This document shows, one piece after another, positions 48,400 to 61,304 of a DNA stretch of 64,000 nt; positions within the stretch are counted from its first letter, which is position 1, and every line of letters begins with the position of its first letter. A program made the translations under genes and the position numbers. Source of the DNA: Adiantum capillus-veneris. Its lineage: Eukaryota; Streptophyta; Polypodiopsida; Polypodiales; Pteridaceae. A model generated the notes under the pieces. The model was not told the DNA's origin and searched no databases. It saw nothing but the letters and a program-made list of their open reading frames with translations. The stretch covers positions 79,664,412 to 79,728,411 of the forward strand of contig CM043963.1 in the NCBI GenBank assembly GCA_014529385.2, written 5' to 3'.

Positions 48400-49150
48400 C
48401 TTTACATATACCATGCAATACCATATTCAAGATGCATTTGTTCAAGATGTAGGGGAATGACATCATGAATCATATCGCAAAATGTCAGATGTGTGAGATA
48501 AGCATTATTGATATGTAGCAAGCACTTTTGAGAGAGAGGCTGATCTTTGAAGCATTGCCTAGGGTGCAGGGTTAATAGAATAGGGGAATGATTTGATAGC
48601 ATCAGGGTATGATCAATCCACATCTCACAAAAAAATTCCCCATATTGCTTCATGTTGAGAACATACCCCCAATCTAATCGTGCACTATACAAGGATTGAA
48701 CATTATGTTGCGAAGTGTATCCCAACACATCTAGATTCAAGACACTTTACAACTCACGCATTTGCATACACACAATAAGATCATCCCAAGCTTGGATTTC
48801 TGCAGTCAACATGTGTGAGTGTCCTATAGTGTTATCAGACATAGAAGATGCACCACAAAGAAAGGCATTAGAGGTTCATGAATAGAAATCGAAGCCCATA
48901 GAAAGATATATCATGCCACAATGTAGCCCATTGTTTAGAGGATGTATATGCATACACACCACTAATTGCATAGGTATGGCCATTTATCATACATTGCACA
49001 ACCATCCAATGTCTGCTTGGATAATTATGCACAAGAACGGGCTACAGTTCATGCCACACCATCATCAAAACTTCAGTCAGCATACACTATCAAATATCTG
49101 GAAAAATAAGAGATCTGTTGATAAAACTCATACTGACTATGATCTTGCCA
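48400..49150 (-). pseudogene. L1-type LINE endonuclease relic, minus strand
   Basis: The frame at 48402-48740 contains SARLDWGYVL (for S+LDR.+.) and IDHTLMLSNHSPILLTL, the SDHSPI box that closes the AP-endonuclease domain. Upstream parts to about 49150 are too decayed to give the N and E boxes with confidence. The order with the ORF1 relic and reverse transcriptase indicates one element. Confidence 0.6.
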
Positions 49151-49159
49151 ATTAACTTG

Positions 49160-49640
49160 GAAGGTTGCGAGCGGACTTCTATGGTCTTTTTAGGGGTCAC
49201 CCAAGGAGAGGGATCATCCAAATCCACATCCTTTCCCTTACGTTTGGACTCATTCAAACCCACAAGGTGCCCTTTGCTAGGAGTGTGTTGGAGGTTGGAA
49301 GGTTTCACTTTACCTTTGTCCGCAAGAAAATAGGCAGGTGACGTAGCAGCCACAACAGGAACTAATCTTAAGGTAGACACCTCCTTTTCATAGGAGACAT
49401 CAAACATGAAACAACTGAAGGGGGAGGTTGCAAATTAGGTTTGGGGCATTCAAATTGCATGTGTCCAAATTTCCCACATCTAAAGAATGAATTTTCAAAG
49501 CTTCCCCATTTAATCTTGAGGAAAGTTTTCCAAAGGGTCCCTTGAGTCTATAGTAATGCCTTTTGGTGTGGGAAGATCTATGTCCTAGAGGATGCAAAAA
49601 CGATCACCGTATTGACATTAAGCATCGGTGGATCTTATGC
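49160..49640 (-). pseudogene. LINE ORF1-like zinc-knuckle relic, minus strand
   Basis: One minus-strand frame gives FFRCGKFGHMQFECPKP (about 49450-49500), a CCHC knuckle with the first Cys replaced by Phe, followed by a proline-rich stretch. This knuckle follows the RNA-binding domain in plant L1 ORF1. The downstream frame at 49090-49407 is a charged linker (KRKGKDVDLDDPSPWV). Confidence 0.55.
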
Positions 49641-49680
49641 CCTTGGTTGACCCTTATATTGGTGGGTTTTATGACGTTTA

Positions 49681-49995
49681 TTGTCTCAAACCTTGATGTT
49701 CCGTCAAGAGGCTGCTAAGGATTTCTTAATAGATTTCATGAATGATAGCTACATTGCAGTTGCTTTTTCTCAAAGGGCCACACTCATGAGCAAAGATTTT
49801 GTGCTTGTGTCAAGGCTGAGGGACATGTTTGATAAATCTCTAGATGTAATTCCTAGTGAGGATCTTTGGTCCTATCAAATTTTAATTATTTCTCCTGTCA
49901 GGTTGCAGAAGAAGTCAAGGGTTGTCATTGAAGATGTTACACATCATTATGACACAAGAATGGTCAAGGATATCAAAGCAGGCAAGGAGGTTTAG
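49681..49995 (+). pseudogene. histone H3-fold-like fragment, 104 codons
   Basis: The residues from about QEAAKDFLIDFMNDSYIAV to RATLMSKDFVLVSRLRD align without gaps to the alpha-2/alpha-3 part of histone H3 (QEA..-.L..F.D....A....R.T-M.KD..L..R-R), about 13 identities in 42 by eye, with conservative changes elsewhere. The N-terminal tail and alpha-N helix of H3 are absent and an upstream stop precedes the frame. The second half (DVIPSEDLWSYQILIISP..) has no H3 counterpart. It could be a last exon of an H3 variant gene, a retro-copy fragment or a coincidental fold. It sits 80 bases from the LINE ORF1 relic in opposite orientation. Confidence 0.4.
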
Positions 49996-49999
49996 AGGG

Positions 50000-51880
50000 A
50001 TCAAGAATGGATTTTATTCTATGTAAAGGACTTGTATTCTATTTTGTGTAGAACTTGTATTCTATTTTGTGCATGTAAGAGAATAATAGAGTTAGAATTG
50101 TTGAAGAATTAAGAAGGGGAGTACTAAACATACTCTATCTTATTAAAGAAAGTTTATTTTGGATAATACATGTGGTGTATTCTTATACACATACATGCAT
50201 CCACACACACACACACACACAAACATGCATACATAAGCATTGGATCTATCTTAATTGCAATCAAACAAGCAAACTCAAATTTTTCAATGGATTCCTTAAT
50301 AGCCGCATCTACAAGATGATAAATTTTTGGAAACTCTACCAACATAGCCATCATATCTATCAAGTAAAGGTAGCTTAAAGAAGATCCTCAATGGTGGGCA
50401 CCAAAACACTATTGGAAAAACAAAAAATGGGCACCTCTAAAGCACCCAATAGCACTCAAAACATAAGATCAGCACCACAAGCCATATAAAATGAACTCTC
50501 AGAAAACCACAACTTAAAGGAAAGTGATCCCTTGGGAATTTACAAGCATACGTCCACCCATAAGATCATCACAAAATCCAGGAAGCACCTGCCCTGGCAT
50601 GGAATTATAGCACATGCCAACCAATGCACTTGAGGAAAAGATATTCTCATATCACCAATTGATTCTTCAAAACCAAAGTTTCAAATAACTCATAGGCCAC
50701 AAAACATATAAGCCTTCACAACTTATCTTACACCAAACTGCTTGTTGTGGGCTGCCATATCATGTACAGTGCGGGAAACAGATTGTATCTCTCAAGCCAC
50801 AACTCCAAAAGAGATTCTTTCTGCCCTAAAAGTTCTCTGCAGTTTTTGAAACATAATTTTTGAAGGCCAAAAATTTCAAATCTATTTATCTCTTTGTGCA
50901 AAATTGGCACGAACAACAAGTTGCCTTGGCACGACTACACATAGAAAAGGCTAATCGATGGCAAAAAATTGTATCCAAAAGCATCATGGAGGCATGAAAC
51001 CCCAAAACCTATAGATTTTTTATATTTAGCTAGACTTTTTTATGTTTGTACATAATTTTTAGTTATATACAAGTCATACTTCAAATAACTCACTAACGAG
51101 CAGTTATAGTAACCCGATGATTGTTGATGCTACACTAGCAACTTGCACTACATGTACATGTACTTGCTAAAGCAAGCGAAAAAAATCCACAAAAAGAAAT
51201 CCCACACACCCTTTTGACACACAACACCATGCCCATATGTAAATTTACAAAAAAGCCGGGGTGTCCACCAAATGCGCCCAACAAGGTGAATGTGGACCAT
51301 GTATGCTTGCTAGTCTACCTCTCCTAGTCTATTTTTCCTCTCACAACATTTTCAATGTTTCTCTGGCCACTTTCATTGTTCTTTAACTTTGTTTGTAAGT
51401 CATGCCTACATATTACTAGAAAAAAAAACTTGATTGGTCTTCAATGACTTGACAAAGATATAAATCCTCTCACTACATTATATTGTTTCTCTCACCACCT
51501 TCAATGTTCTCTATCTGTGTAAGTATGTCATTGCCATATATTACTTAATAAAAAACATAATTGGTCAAAAAACTCGAAAAAAGTAATTTCCTTAAAAACT
51601 CGAAATGAAAAACTTGCAAATAAAATACATCCACCGGGGGGTGGGGGGATGTACTTAACAATTTAAGAGAGAAATACATGGGGGAATTGGCATGTTGCAG
51701 TAGGTGTGACAATAAGTAAGACCCCTCATGCTCCATCTGCAACTATTATTTTAATGTAATTTCTCTAATATCAATTCTCCACAATGACTTAGGTCAAGGT
51801 CATGTAGCCCTGCTTTACTGCTATCCAGCTAGAGCAGCCGGTTTGTGATGTTTTATGCATGCTTGCAATAGATTCACAAA
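50000..51880. other. no recognisable gene; primer-site-like motif
   Basis: A short duplication acttgtattctattttgtg lies at about 50028-50075. The segment 50378-50407 (aagaagatcctcaatggtgggcaccaaaa) repeats the motif at 39-66 and would be a minus-strand primer site beginning TGGTGCC, with a helical frame (50154-50363, minus) next to it. A C/G-rich run (ccaccggggggtgggggg) lies at 51632-51649. Confidence 0.35.
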
Positions 51881-51884
51881 AAGA

Positions 51885-52393
51885 TCGGCAGATCAAGGAA
51901 ATTCAAGAGCAACTAAGGCAAAAGCAGATTTGATTGCACAAGCGGAGATGCACACCAAGGAGCTATATGGTAAAGTTGTGGACATGAATTCTCTACAAAC
52001 ACAGACTCAAGTTTCAATTACCCAAATCTAGCTTATTGAGTTTGAAAGTACCGACCAGCCCCCATTGGACTTACGAGGCATATCATGCATGGGAGTCTTG
52101 CAAGAGTTTAAAGAAGAAAAGGATAAGTGAATGCAAGAGATGAGCTTCAAAAATGGATTGAAGATATGCTAGAAGGTGTACACAAGGAGTACATGCTTTA
52201 TGAGCTCAAATTTTTGGAATCCGCGGATCTACTCATTATCATATTTGATGAACATGTCAATAATTTTGGTCATGAGATGATTACAGTACCATTGATGAAG
52301 CAAGAGGCCATTCAGTGGAAAAAGAAGCTAGTACCAACCCTAGAACCAAATGTAAAGGGAGACTATGAAGGAGTCCCAATGACCAAAGAGTAG
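51885..52393 (+). pseudogene. unrecognised charged, coiled-coil-like fragment
   Basis: The plus strand gives DRQIKEIQEQLRQKQ then, past a stop, AEMHTKELYGKVVDMNSLQTQTQ, and an 88-codon frame (52127-52393) beginning MNARDELQKWIEDMLEGV. The heptad-like spacing suggests coiled coil, but I recognise no family. Several stops break it. Confidence 0.3.
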
Positions 52394-54404
52394 GTGTTGC
52401 TCATCTTGGAGAGCCAAACTCTATGGTACAAAAAAAGGTTTTGAAAAGCAACCTCAGGATGACATAACATACAAGAATGCTTCCCAACACTTGTACATCA
52501 ACCCAACCTATTTCCCAATACCAAGAAGGCAATCCAAGGAGACTTACTCAGTGTGGAATATCAAGAGGCTTTTACCCTATTATTGCAAAGCCCACACACA
52601 TTCAAAGTATTTTAGTATGTTTTCATTGCTTAATTCTTGTCCATTGTAAGAGGGTATGGTGGTTAGACGTTTCTCACAACCCTAAGACAATGTGTGTGTG
52701 ATGGAAATGTTTAGCATTCACTAAGCATTGGTTTAGTTGTATGTAAGAAGCTACGTGATAGTGCCATAACAAACAACGTCACTTTGCAAGGTTCAAAGTA
52801 GGTATTTCATAAGCTCCATTACCCTCTCTGTCCCCTTTTCTCTACATCTTTCTTGCTCCACTTGATGCGTGTGTTTGTGTAAGATTGCTTGTGTGTTTTT
52901 TGTTGTGCCTCTTCTCGATTGTGACAAAAACTCTCTTGTGTCTTAGTTCGTATCCCATATTGTTTCTTGTGCTTGTGGTTGTCCCAGCCCAAATTGAGTA
53001 GCAAGGTAGCCTTGAGGAGTGTTTAGAGGTCGCTTCTCTTGTCACCCACCCCAAACCACCTCACTATGTAGAGGATTTTTCCATGAAGTTGATGTAGAGC
53101 ATGTACATTGTGAAAAGAGAAGAGAATATAGTAAGGAAGTAGAGAGAGAGAGAGAGATTCTTCTTCTTCTTCCCACAAAGGAGAGAGAAATCCTTATGGA
53201 GATGGTGATGGAGAGTTTGCACCACTCTGTATAATATGTACGCAGAGTTTCACTGTATTCTATGCAACCGATAATACTGAAAATTGAGTACAATAGCTCC
53301 CTTTATAACTCACTGGCAAGCTGGTGTAAGATCATGTCCACTTATTGAATTTTTTGTTTAGAATCCTCGTTTGATAGTGTTGTGAAAGTTTAAAGTGAAA
53401 AGCAGCTGGTCAAGACAATTGGTTCAAAAAAAAATTTAAAATTTTGCTTTTTTTAGATTTTATTGCTTTTTGATGCCTTTTTGTGAAAAGCAAGACCTAA
53501 TCCTTAATCTACGAGTCCCGAGGAAGCTATGGTCCAATTTTGTAAAAATCTGCTTTTTGAGCGCTTTTCACGCTATTTTTAGCTTTTCATTATTTTTTGT
53601 GCTTTTCGATTGAACAGCAAGCCCGCTTTCTTGTTCATGTGGACAAGGAGAACTTGCAATTCAATTTTAGAAAATTGTACTTTTTTCTTTTTACGCTATT
53701 TTTAGCTTTTCGTGCTTTTTGACTTTTTGAAAAGTAACGTGCTTTTTAGAATGACCTAAACCCAGAAATATTTTTTTTCACCACCGTCGGGTATAAAACC
53801 GACCATACAATGAAGAAATAGAATTAAACAAGATCTTTACAAGTATTATTTTTATAAAAAAGCGACACCATAAATACGTCAGGTAGTACAAACTGAGAGT
53901 CATAATTATGTCGGACATCACGGTGCGCTCTACTATCATATAGTATGTCAGATTACTATGAGTAATGTGATCGCCCACAAAGCATAAGGCAACATCCTTA
54001 ACCATTTTTCAATGCATCCTTTACATGCTTTTGCTAATGTCTTAATATTAGGAGGATGTCCCTTTTCCATTGCCTTGAGGGTTATAATTTTCATTAATTG
54101 CAAACTTAATAACCATTTGAGCAAATAAATCTCTATTCATCAACATCAAATTCACCTTTGTTAGTGGTACTCAAGTAAAAACTTGCATACTTCACTTTTA
54201 ACCTTGGTTCTCAAAGCTATCGTCCCTTCAACTTGAAGTTGAAGGAAAAGGGGGAGAGTTTACCACCAAAAGCAAATCCTTTCTTTTAAATAAGAGTCCC
54301 AAAAGCTTGCATCCATAGCAGAAGAGGGAGCATCCCGTTTGCCTTCAAGAACACTCTGGACCTTTAGGAAACCTATAAATTCATCCCTAGTGCTTAGTTT
54401 TCAA
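52394..54404. other. no recognisable gene
   Basis: AT-rich sequence with poly-pyrimidine stretches and repeated gcttttt/agcttttc words at 53400-53740. Short frames at 53019-53234 and 53778-54005 have no motif. Confidence 0.5.
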
Positions 54405-54689
54405 TGTTGACAGTTGTGTCTACTATCGCACATCTATACAGATGTATTATACGGAGTGATGCAAGCTCTGCATCACATCTCCACTTTGTATAATTCGGAA
54501 CCATCTCAATAGGATCTTGTCTCTTGTTCACGCAAAGAAGAAGAAGAAGAAGAAGACACTCTCTCTACTTGCTTACTATTCTCTCTTCTCTTTTCACGGT
54601 GTACACGCTTTCCAACGACTTGATGACAAAAACCTCTACGTAGCTCTCATCACTGCTCTCTTGTAGCAAAAGCAAGAATCCTTTCAACA
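54405..54689 (+). repeat. putative LTR, 285 bp
   Basis: Starts TGTTGA and ends TCAACA, a perfect inverted pair. It contains TATA-like stretches and a (GAA)n run at 54537-54554. It is followed by attggtgatca, near the attggtatcagag form seen after other LTRs here. There is no partner copy and no duplication, so confidence is limited. Confidence 0.35.
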
Positions 54690-56690
54690 ATTGGTGATCA
54701 CTTCTCTCTCTACTTTGTTTCTTAGTAACTACCCTCTTGGTGGTTGCTTTTTTGAATACAAAGGTATGTAGGGGCTTTTTGTATGTGTATGATGATGTTC
54801 TATGCTTGTTTCATCATGTTTAGCACGCTGATTTATACACACATTGTGTTCATTCTCATGTAGTGCATAAAAATCACATTTTGCTTAACGTCACGTAGAC
54901 AATAAGGACGCTATTTTTCTCATATCTCATTTATTGCTGTGAATCAAGTCCAACCTTTAAATCAGAGATAAAAACATCATTTAGAACATTGTCTCTTGTG
55001 TCACGTGAAAATTTTGAACGAATAAAGAGTTATGGTCAAAATACAACTTGTTGCCCATTGCACATTCAATATTTTGGACCCCAGGCGTTTTGAAGAACCA
55101 CTATAAAGAATCATCGGATGGAGAAACCCACTTAGTCGAATCAAAACCATGATTAGGCTTGCTGATAAATGTATTTAGATCATCAATATCTCTTTGTGAG
55201 TGCAAGTTGTTAACCGTTCCTTGTACGGGGTTACCTATGCATGTAGGGGTGCTACTACCTAGGGGGAGTACCATATGGAGTCATGAGTTTGATAAGTGGT
55301 TCATATATGTTAATCAACCCGAACCGTTTGGGCAAATATGAATAAAGTGGCTTTCTTTTTGTGTCACAGTTATTTGCATAAGCCTCATATGGGCAAAGTG
55401 ATTTGATAAGCTATTAGTCTATGTTATGGTACTGAGATAGATACATGGGTTTGAGGTCAAATACTTTCGTTTGCATGTCATACGCACCTCAAAAAATAGC
55501 AAAAAGTTATTTTTTCCATATGGGTAATGTTATGGTATATGCTTGATCATATTGGTGGGGTTGTCTTGCATCATGATTGGGTTGATTTGATGATGTCATA
55601 TGATGTATGGAACCTCATCGATGGATGTGGATGCCTCATGTGCATATGTATATTGTTTTCCTCTCTTCTAGGTCAAAACTAGCTCTATGTGTTATGGGGT
55701 GAGGTGCGGTCATAGTGCGTCAATTATGCATGGACAAAATTTATTAAAAGGAAGTTTTGAAGCTATTTTTAGTCGTTGGTTGGACTTCTTTTATGCATTA
55801 AAAAATCATCCTTCAAGGGTCATGTACGTTGGCTCGGTTTGATTGCAGTATGTGTGGTCAAACTCCAAGTGTGGGAGTTGGTCCAGTAAGGAATATGGTT
55901 TATGATCATGAGATCCCTCATGGATTATGATAATAATTTTAAATGTGGAAGCCACTGTGGCTCTTGGATCATTTTTTTGGTTATGGTCGTGTTGGCGAAA
56001 CACTACCGAAGTTTTTGCATCCATGTTATGTGCTAAAGTGGTTTTTCCAAGATGGATGTGCATGATCTTCAGATGGGTGGAGTGTTCACCCATGTCATGG
56101 GATTGGATTATGGTTTACTTTTGCATATGCCGTGCTATTTTGTGTGTATTTGCAAGGTTATCATGCCTCTGTCTATTAAGTTACCTAGTACTTGTTGTTA
56201 CGATTTTGGATTGAAAAGTGGAGTAAATTACAAATAAACTTACACTGTGTATTGTACTAAATGACCTTGGATTATCTACTTGATTTTATCTTCACAACTA
56301 AAACTTGTCGCTAAAACCACCAATATGAGTATTAGCCGAGAATTTACTAGAAGTTTAAAAGAGTAGTGACGTATAAAAATCTGATATTATATTTGAGTTG
56401 CTATTAATGAGGAATGAAAGTTGAAGAAAAGAGGGAACTTAAAATAGTCCCACGGACAATGAAAAAAATAAATCTTATATAATGGTCCAATTTACCATAA
56501 TAAGTTAAAAGAGAACTAGACTTATCATTTTGCTGCAAGCTTGGTAGGGGTTTGCATGTAGCTATTGAAGAATGGAGGCTTGATGGGAAGAACAATAACC
56601 CATATGGCTTTCATGACTAGAACTCTAACTATACAGTTTCTATCCTCAACTCTTCATTGTCCAAGCACCTGAAGCCTAATGCTATGTCTT
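54690..56690. other. no recognisable gene
   Basis: Scattered small frames on both strands, none with a known motif. It may be the decayed interior of the element whose LTR is proposed at 54405. Confidence 0.4.
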
Positions 56691-57430
56691 GTTTAAAGAA
56701 TGGGGTTCCTAGCTAGCAAACTACCCATCTGGAGACTCTTCCAATGAATATCTTGATTGTTGGACATCCCCACATGAGGTGGGATATGGTCTTAGTTTGC
56801 TGGTTATATTTGATGCAGGTTCCATTGCCAAGACCCCTCACTTTGGCCTTGACCCCAATTGGTAGAAAACCAAAAAGTATTTTCTAGAGGAAGACTTTCT
56901 ACTTATCTTCAGATTCAAAGTGCCATATGTTCTCAGGATGTTCTCTAACACCTGGCTCCGTTTGATCTTGCTCCACTTTTTGGAACAAGTTTTGTTGAGA
57001 TGCCCAACCCACTGCTCAGAGAAAGACAGCTTCTCATAGATGCTCTGTCACAAGAGCAAGAAATGAATTTCCTGTGGGCCACTTTCATGCCGTCCACTCA
57101 ACTGTCACAGACCAAGGTGGGAGGAGCTCTTCCTATAGGGATAGGCTATTGACCTCTTTCAATTGTTCTAGAGACTTCCATCCTCCTTCACTATGGTTCC
57201 ACAGAGAGGCCAGGGTGCCAAAACCTTTGTTGTTGAGTCTTATTGCAATTTCAATCCAATGGCGATCAAGAAGAAAACCTTGTAAAATGAGGGGATGGGA
57301 ATGGAGAGAGTTTTTAGAGAGATCTTTGGAGGGAGATTTTTCTAAGACTTTCACTCCTATAGTGTTTGTAGGGAAAAAGCTTTCCATGCCTAGTTATAGG
57401 GAGATTTTCAGAGGAAGCTTTTTTTGTTAT
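56691..57430 (-). pseudogene. LINE ORF2 C-terminal (zf-RVT type) relic, minus strand
   Basis: The minus strand shows a decayed FFLW.L..+.P segment (about 56860-56900) followed by the cysteine/histidine pattern TCIKYNQQTKTISHLMWGCPTIK (C..H-x4-C) at about 56745-56825, typical of the zinc segment after plant LINE reverse transcriptases. The upstream frame 57133-57387 (SWIEIAIRLNNKGFGTLASLW-like) fits the region between polymerase and this segment. No polymerase core is present. Confidence 0.45.
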
Positions 57431-59455
57431 TTCACAATCCAATAGAACATTCAAAGTAACATGTGCATTGGAAAAAATTATGCTTCAAACATAGGAGAAT
57501 GACAGGAAGACACAAGCCCCCTTCTCAAATTATAAATCCTGACAAAAAGAATTACAATATTAAATTAGCTACTACACTCCTTGCCATACAATTACATATG
57601 GGCACTAGGAGCTGTGAGTGAACTAATTTAATTACAATACTTTTGTATAATGTAGGAACACACAAAGTAGATCCTCATTTGTTAGCTTGCTCTAATGGAT
57701 AAACATATTGTGATTTAGGTCCAAGCCAAAGTAGTGAAGGAAGATGAAGTAAATATGCTTGCAGGTCATGTATGGTTTGCTTTGTGCCACTCGTTTTGCG
57801 AAGTCACCACATGTACACAGTCCTCTTCCCCGCGCTTGTGAAGGATATGTCTCCAACGTGAATTTTTCATGCATGCTTATCCTTATGACAGTGTACTACA
57901 CAATCCGACCTTCCATGGAAACTACCGATTCAATTCTCTTAGATGCTTGAATTGATACTCAAGGCCAATAATGAGCATTGTTGGTTTCCTTGACTATAAT
58001 CTTCTTTACTGGTGAAGTCTCCTATCTCCAAGGTGAGAAACTCTTAAGTAGTCATGTTTGTTCCTTTTTCCACATGCCATATACTCGGGACTCTAGCAAG
58101 GCATTTAGTGATTGTGTTACAGATCCGCCATGTGTGATCCACACTATCATTGTAGAACCACATAAATTGTGCCTTTGAACCGTTATTGTGAGCACTATCA
58201 TCACCTCTTTCCCATGTTTGAATACCCCAAAAGGACAACACAACAACACCTGCACTCGTGTTCTTTATATTCTTCTTACACTTACCGACTCTAGATCCTA
58301 ACCACCCTTGACATTGAACTCTGCTTCCCTTTGGTATACGACAGATTCCCCACATTGTCTTGTAAATATCTGCCTCCTCAACCATTAGCCAACCCTCGTG
58401 TTCTTTGACAACTTGTCCGGCCATTTTGGTAGTTGCTCGGAGACCTCGACGATTTTGCAGGATGTTTTGTGTGAGATACTCAGGTCAATGTGTAGTATTC
58501 CCCTCCTCATAGCTTACTCTCCCAGCCTTTTTTTTTTTTTGGTTACTATGAAATGATCTTCCTCCATTGTTGATTGTTGATTGAGTGATGTACCTCCATT
58601 GTTGATTGCTCATAGAGAGGTGTACCTCCAAGCCCATCCTCAATCTCTCTAGCAAGATCAGTTGGGCCTGGTGCTTGGCCTTGTTAAGCTTGATGAGCAA
58701 TTTTTTCTACTAAAGGTCCAGCTCCATGGTATCTACCCTCAAAAAATGCAAGCATCTTCACACTTTGTAGTAAATCATTTGATAGATCAAACACTCATGC
58801 ATCGTACAAGCTCAAAATTTCTTTGTTTCCTTCCCCAGCAAGCCAACTCACGTGCTTTGTTTAAATGAGGTTTGTAGTCAAAATGTATGATAGATCATCC
58901 ACTTCTTACAACATAATTTTATTAAGTGATTTCATATGTACACTAAAATTCCGGACTCCATTAAAAAAAATTTTGGCAACGTCTACCCCAACGAAGTGTT
59001 TTCTCTAGCTAGGGTACCATACATGCCACCAACTTAGCCAACAATCCATTTGCAACAAGTTACAGTCGAACACTTTTCCACAAGCCCACCAAGTTCATAT
59101 AGTCCTGTACAAGCTGGTTGCCTCTTCCTTGCTCCTTGCACAGGGTCATAATTCACACATACGCCTATGCTCATCTTGGAAATTTTTATGCACGTATTGC
59201 ATGGTGTGAATGTGTAAGTTTTGCTCCCAATGAAACAAGTATGAGTGTTCTCTTCTTGCTAGGTTTAATGGCCATCTGACCGACCACCCATCACTAACTG
59301 CTATGCTAACCCTAAGTGTACATCTATACACTTGTGTGAGCCACTAACACTAAGTAGAGTGTGTATTGTGCCTAAGTGTATAAGATAGAGAAGAAAGAAA
59401 GGGGGCACACAGTGTGTGTTGGCTCTCCCCCTCCAACCTGTGTGTGTGGCTATGG
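57431..59455. other. no recognisable gene; one 126-codon frame
   Basis: The minus-strand frame at 58044-58424 (MAGQVVKEHEGWLMVEE..) contains several W and G residues and a basic KCKKNIKN patch, but I recognise no family and see no promoter or intron context. A shorter overlapping frame exists. Otherwise the stretch holds nothing identifiable. Confidence 0.35.
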
Positions 59456-59456
59456 T

Positions 59457-59533
<77 letters not shown>
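59456..59533. repeat. (TG)n microsatellite, about 78 bp
   Basis: Uninterrupted TG run, just upstream of a primer-site-like sequence. Confidence 0.97.
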
Positions 59534-59535
<2 letters not shown>

Positions 59536-59578
59536 TCCTTTTCCTCTTCCGTTGTGCTCCCTACTCCTCTTCTTCATC

Positions 59579-59592
59579 TAGTATCAGAGTTG
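59579..59592 (+). other. degenerate primer-binding site
   Basis: TAGTATCAGAGTTG differs by two bases from the initiator-Met site TGGTATCAGAGC plus context, and follows ..CTTCATC. It may mark the start of a copia element whose LTR ends at about 59576 and whose leader was later hit by the TRIM-like element. The LTR start cannot be fixed. Confidence 0.35.
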
Positions 59593-59736
59593 TTTCATTC
59601 CCGAAATTGCTTCCACACGTGCATGCACTTTTAAGAGTGCAAACAGGGTTTCGACTTTGACATCGGCAAATTCAACATTCCAAGAGCGTTTCCAACAGGC
59701 GTCCTATGGTTTTACCCCCATTTCGGAGCCATTCAT

Positions 59737-60001
59737 TGTTGGGTATGCAAGCCCGGGTTTAGTGGTGTCTTAGCCTGTAGGCACAGTCCCTTATAGGATG
59801 CAGTGTAGGTTTAGTGGCAATTCAAGTGGTGCATGGCAATTTTTGACTTTATATGTAAGGTTATTTTAACAAGCAATTTAATCATAGAGTGTACTTTCTC
59901 TTTTCAAGACATCGAGTCTCTCTCTCTGTTTCTCGTTCTGTTGCACCTTCTCCTAGCCTGGCACCCCCTCGGTGGCACCCACCATAGCGTGTGCCTCAAC
60001 A
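59737..60001 (+). repeat. TRIM 5' LTR
   Basis: TG..CA ends, a TATA-like cccttatagg about 55 bases in, and a short (CT)5 stretch at the place where the 3' LTR has a long CT run. Confidence 0.92.
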
Positions 60002-60003
60002 CC

Positions 60004-60015
60004 TGGTATCAGAGC
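60004..60015 (+). other. TRIM primer-binding site
   Basis: TGGTATCAGAGC two bases after the LTR, initiator tRNA-Met type. Confidence 0.93.
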
Positions 60016-61059
60016 CTCGAGGGCTTGTGCTCGAGAAGCTTCGCGGGATTGGCCGCTTATACAGAGAGACAAGAGGAGATCGACTACACGTGTTTTGCCT
60101 GTAATCAGCAGCAAGAGGGTTGCCTTGGCTTTCTGGTGAAATCTCATTTCTTAAGCGACTTTAGATTCGGTAGCGATAGCCTACTGCGAGCCAGAAGATC
60201 ATTCCATATGTTGTTCTGCGCCATTGCTGCATACAAAGCTCATTTTTTTTTCTCGTGTTCACACTATTTTCAAATAGTAGCCACCACTTTACTCTATCCA
60301 GCGGGTATTCACACACTCGGGTATCCTCGACCCTGCAGTACGGTGCTTGTCAATGCTAATAGCCGCTACAACCCATCAACTGGTATTCAATCGTCATCAA
60401 AGTTGCTTCTCAGAGATCCAACACTGCTTTTTTAGCCGTTGCTTGTTGCTTCTGACACACCAAACTTTTTCCTTTTTTAGTGGTGAAGTTGGTCGTTCAA
60501 GGCACAGCCTAGCAAAGTGTTGCTTGGCAACTGTGAAGCAGATAACCAAGGAAATGTGCGGTGCTTTTGATGACGCTCATACACAACAAAGAGTATCAAA
60601 GTACTACAAAGACAATTGTTTACAAAGCTTCATGGTGATACCGAAGAAAAGCAACAGTGCAACTCCAAAATCAAAGCAACAGAAGCAAGTTCAGATTGGT
60701 TTCTTTCAGCTCGATTTTCTAGCAGTATTCTTCAACTGCTTTTCAGTTTAATTATCCTAGCTAAAAGTCATGTTTTGTCATGACGTCAGAGGTTTGTTAT
60801 GATTTTATCTGTTGTCACTTATTGTGATGCCAAAATTTTGCACGGGTTATAGACACTGCCACGAAAATAAAGTGGTAAGACCACCCTTTGTTGTTTGGTC
60901 AGGTTCTGGTATGTCTCACACTAATGGTTGTTTGAGGGAAGTACACACACACACCTATGCTAGTCAAGGAGGGGACTTCTACTCATGGTTTCAGGTGATT
61001 GGACTCTGCCATGGTTTGTCTCGAGTCCATTGTCAATATTTTGGGCTTGACGGGGGGGT

Positions 61060-61238
61060 TGTTGGGTATGCAAGCCCAGCTTTAGTGGTGTCTTAGCCTG
61101 TGGACACAGCCCCTTATAGCATGCAGTGTACGTTCAGTGGCAAGTCAAGTGGTGCATGGAAATTTTTGCCTTTATATGTAAGGTTATTTTTACAAGCAAT
61201 TTAATCATAGCGTGTACTTTCTCTTTTCAAGCCATCGA

Positions 61239-61304
<66 letters not shown>

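Noticed and set aside
58044-58424. Named gene for the 126-codon frame
   Set aside because: No recognisable domain; it is kept only as an unrecognised frame within the unassigned stretch.
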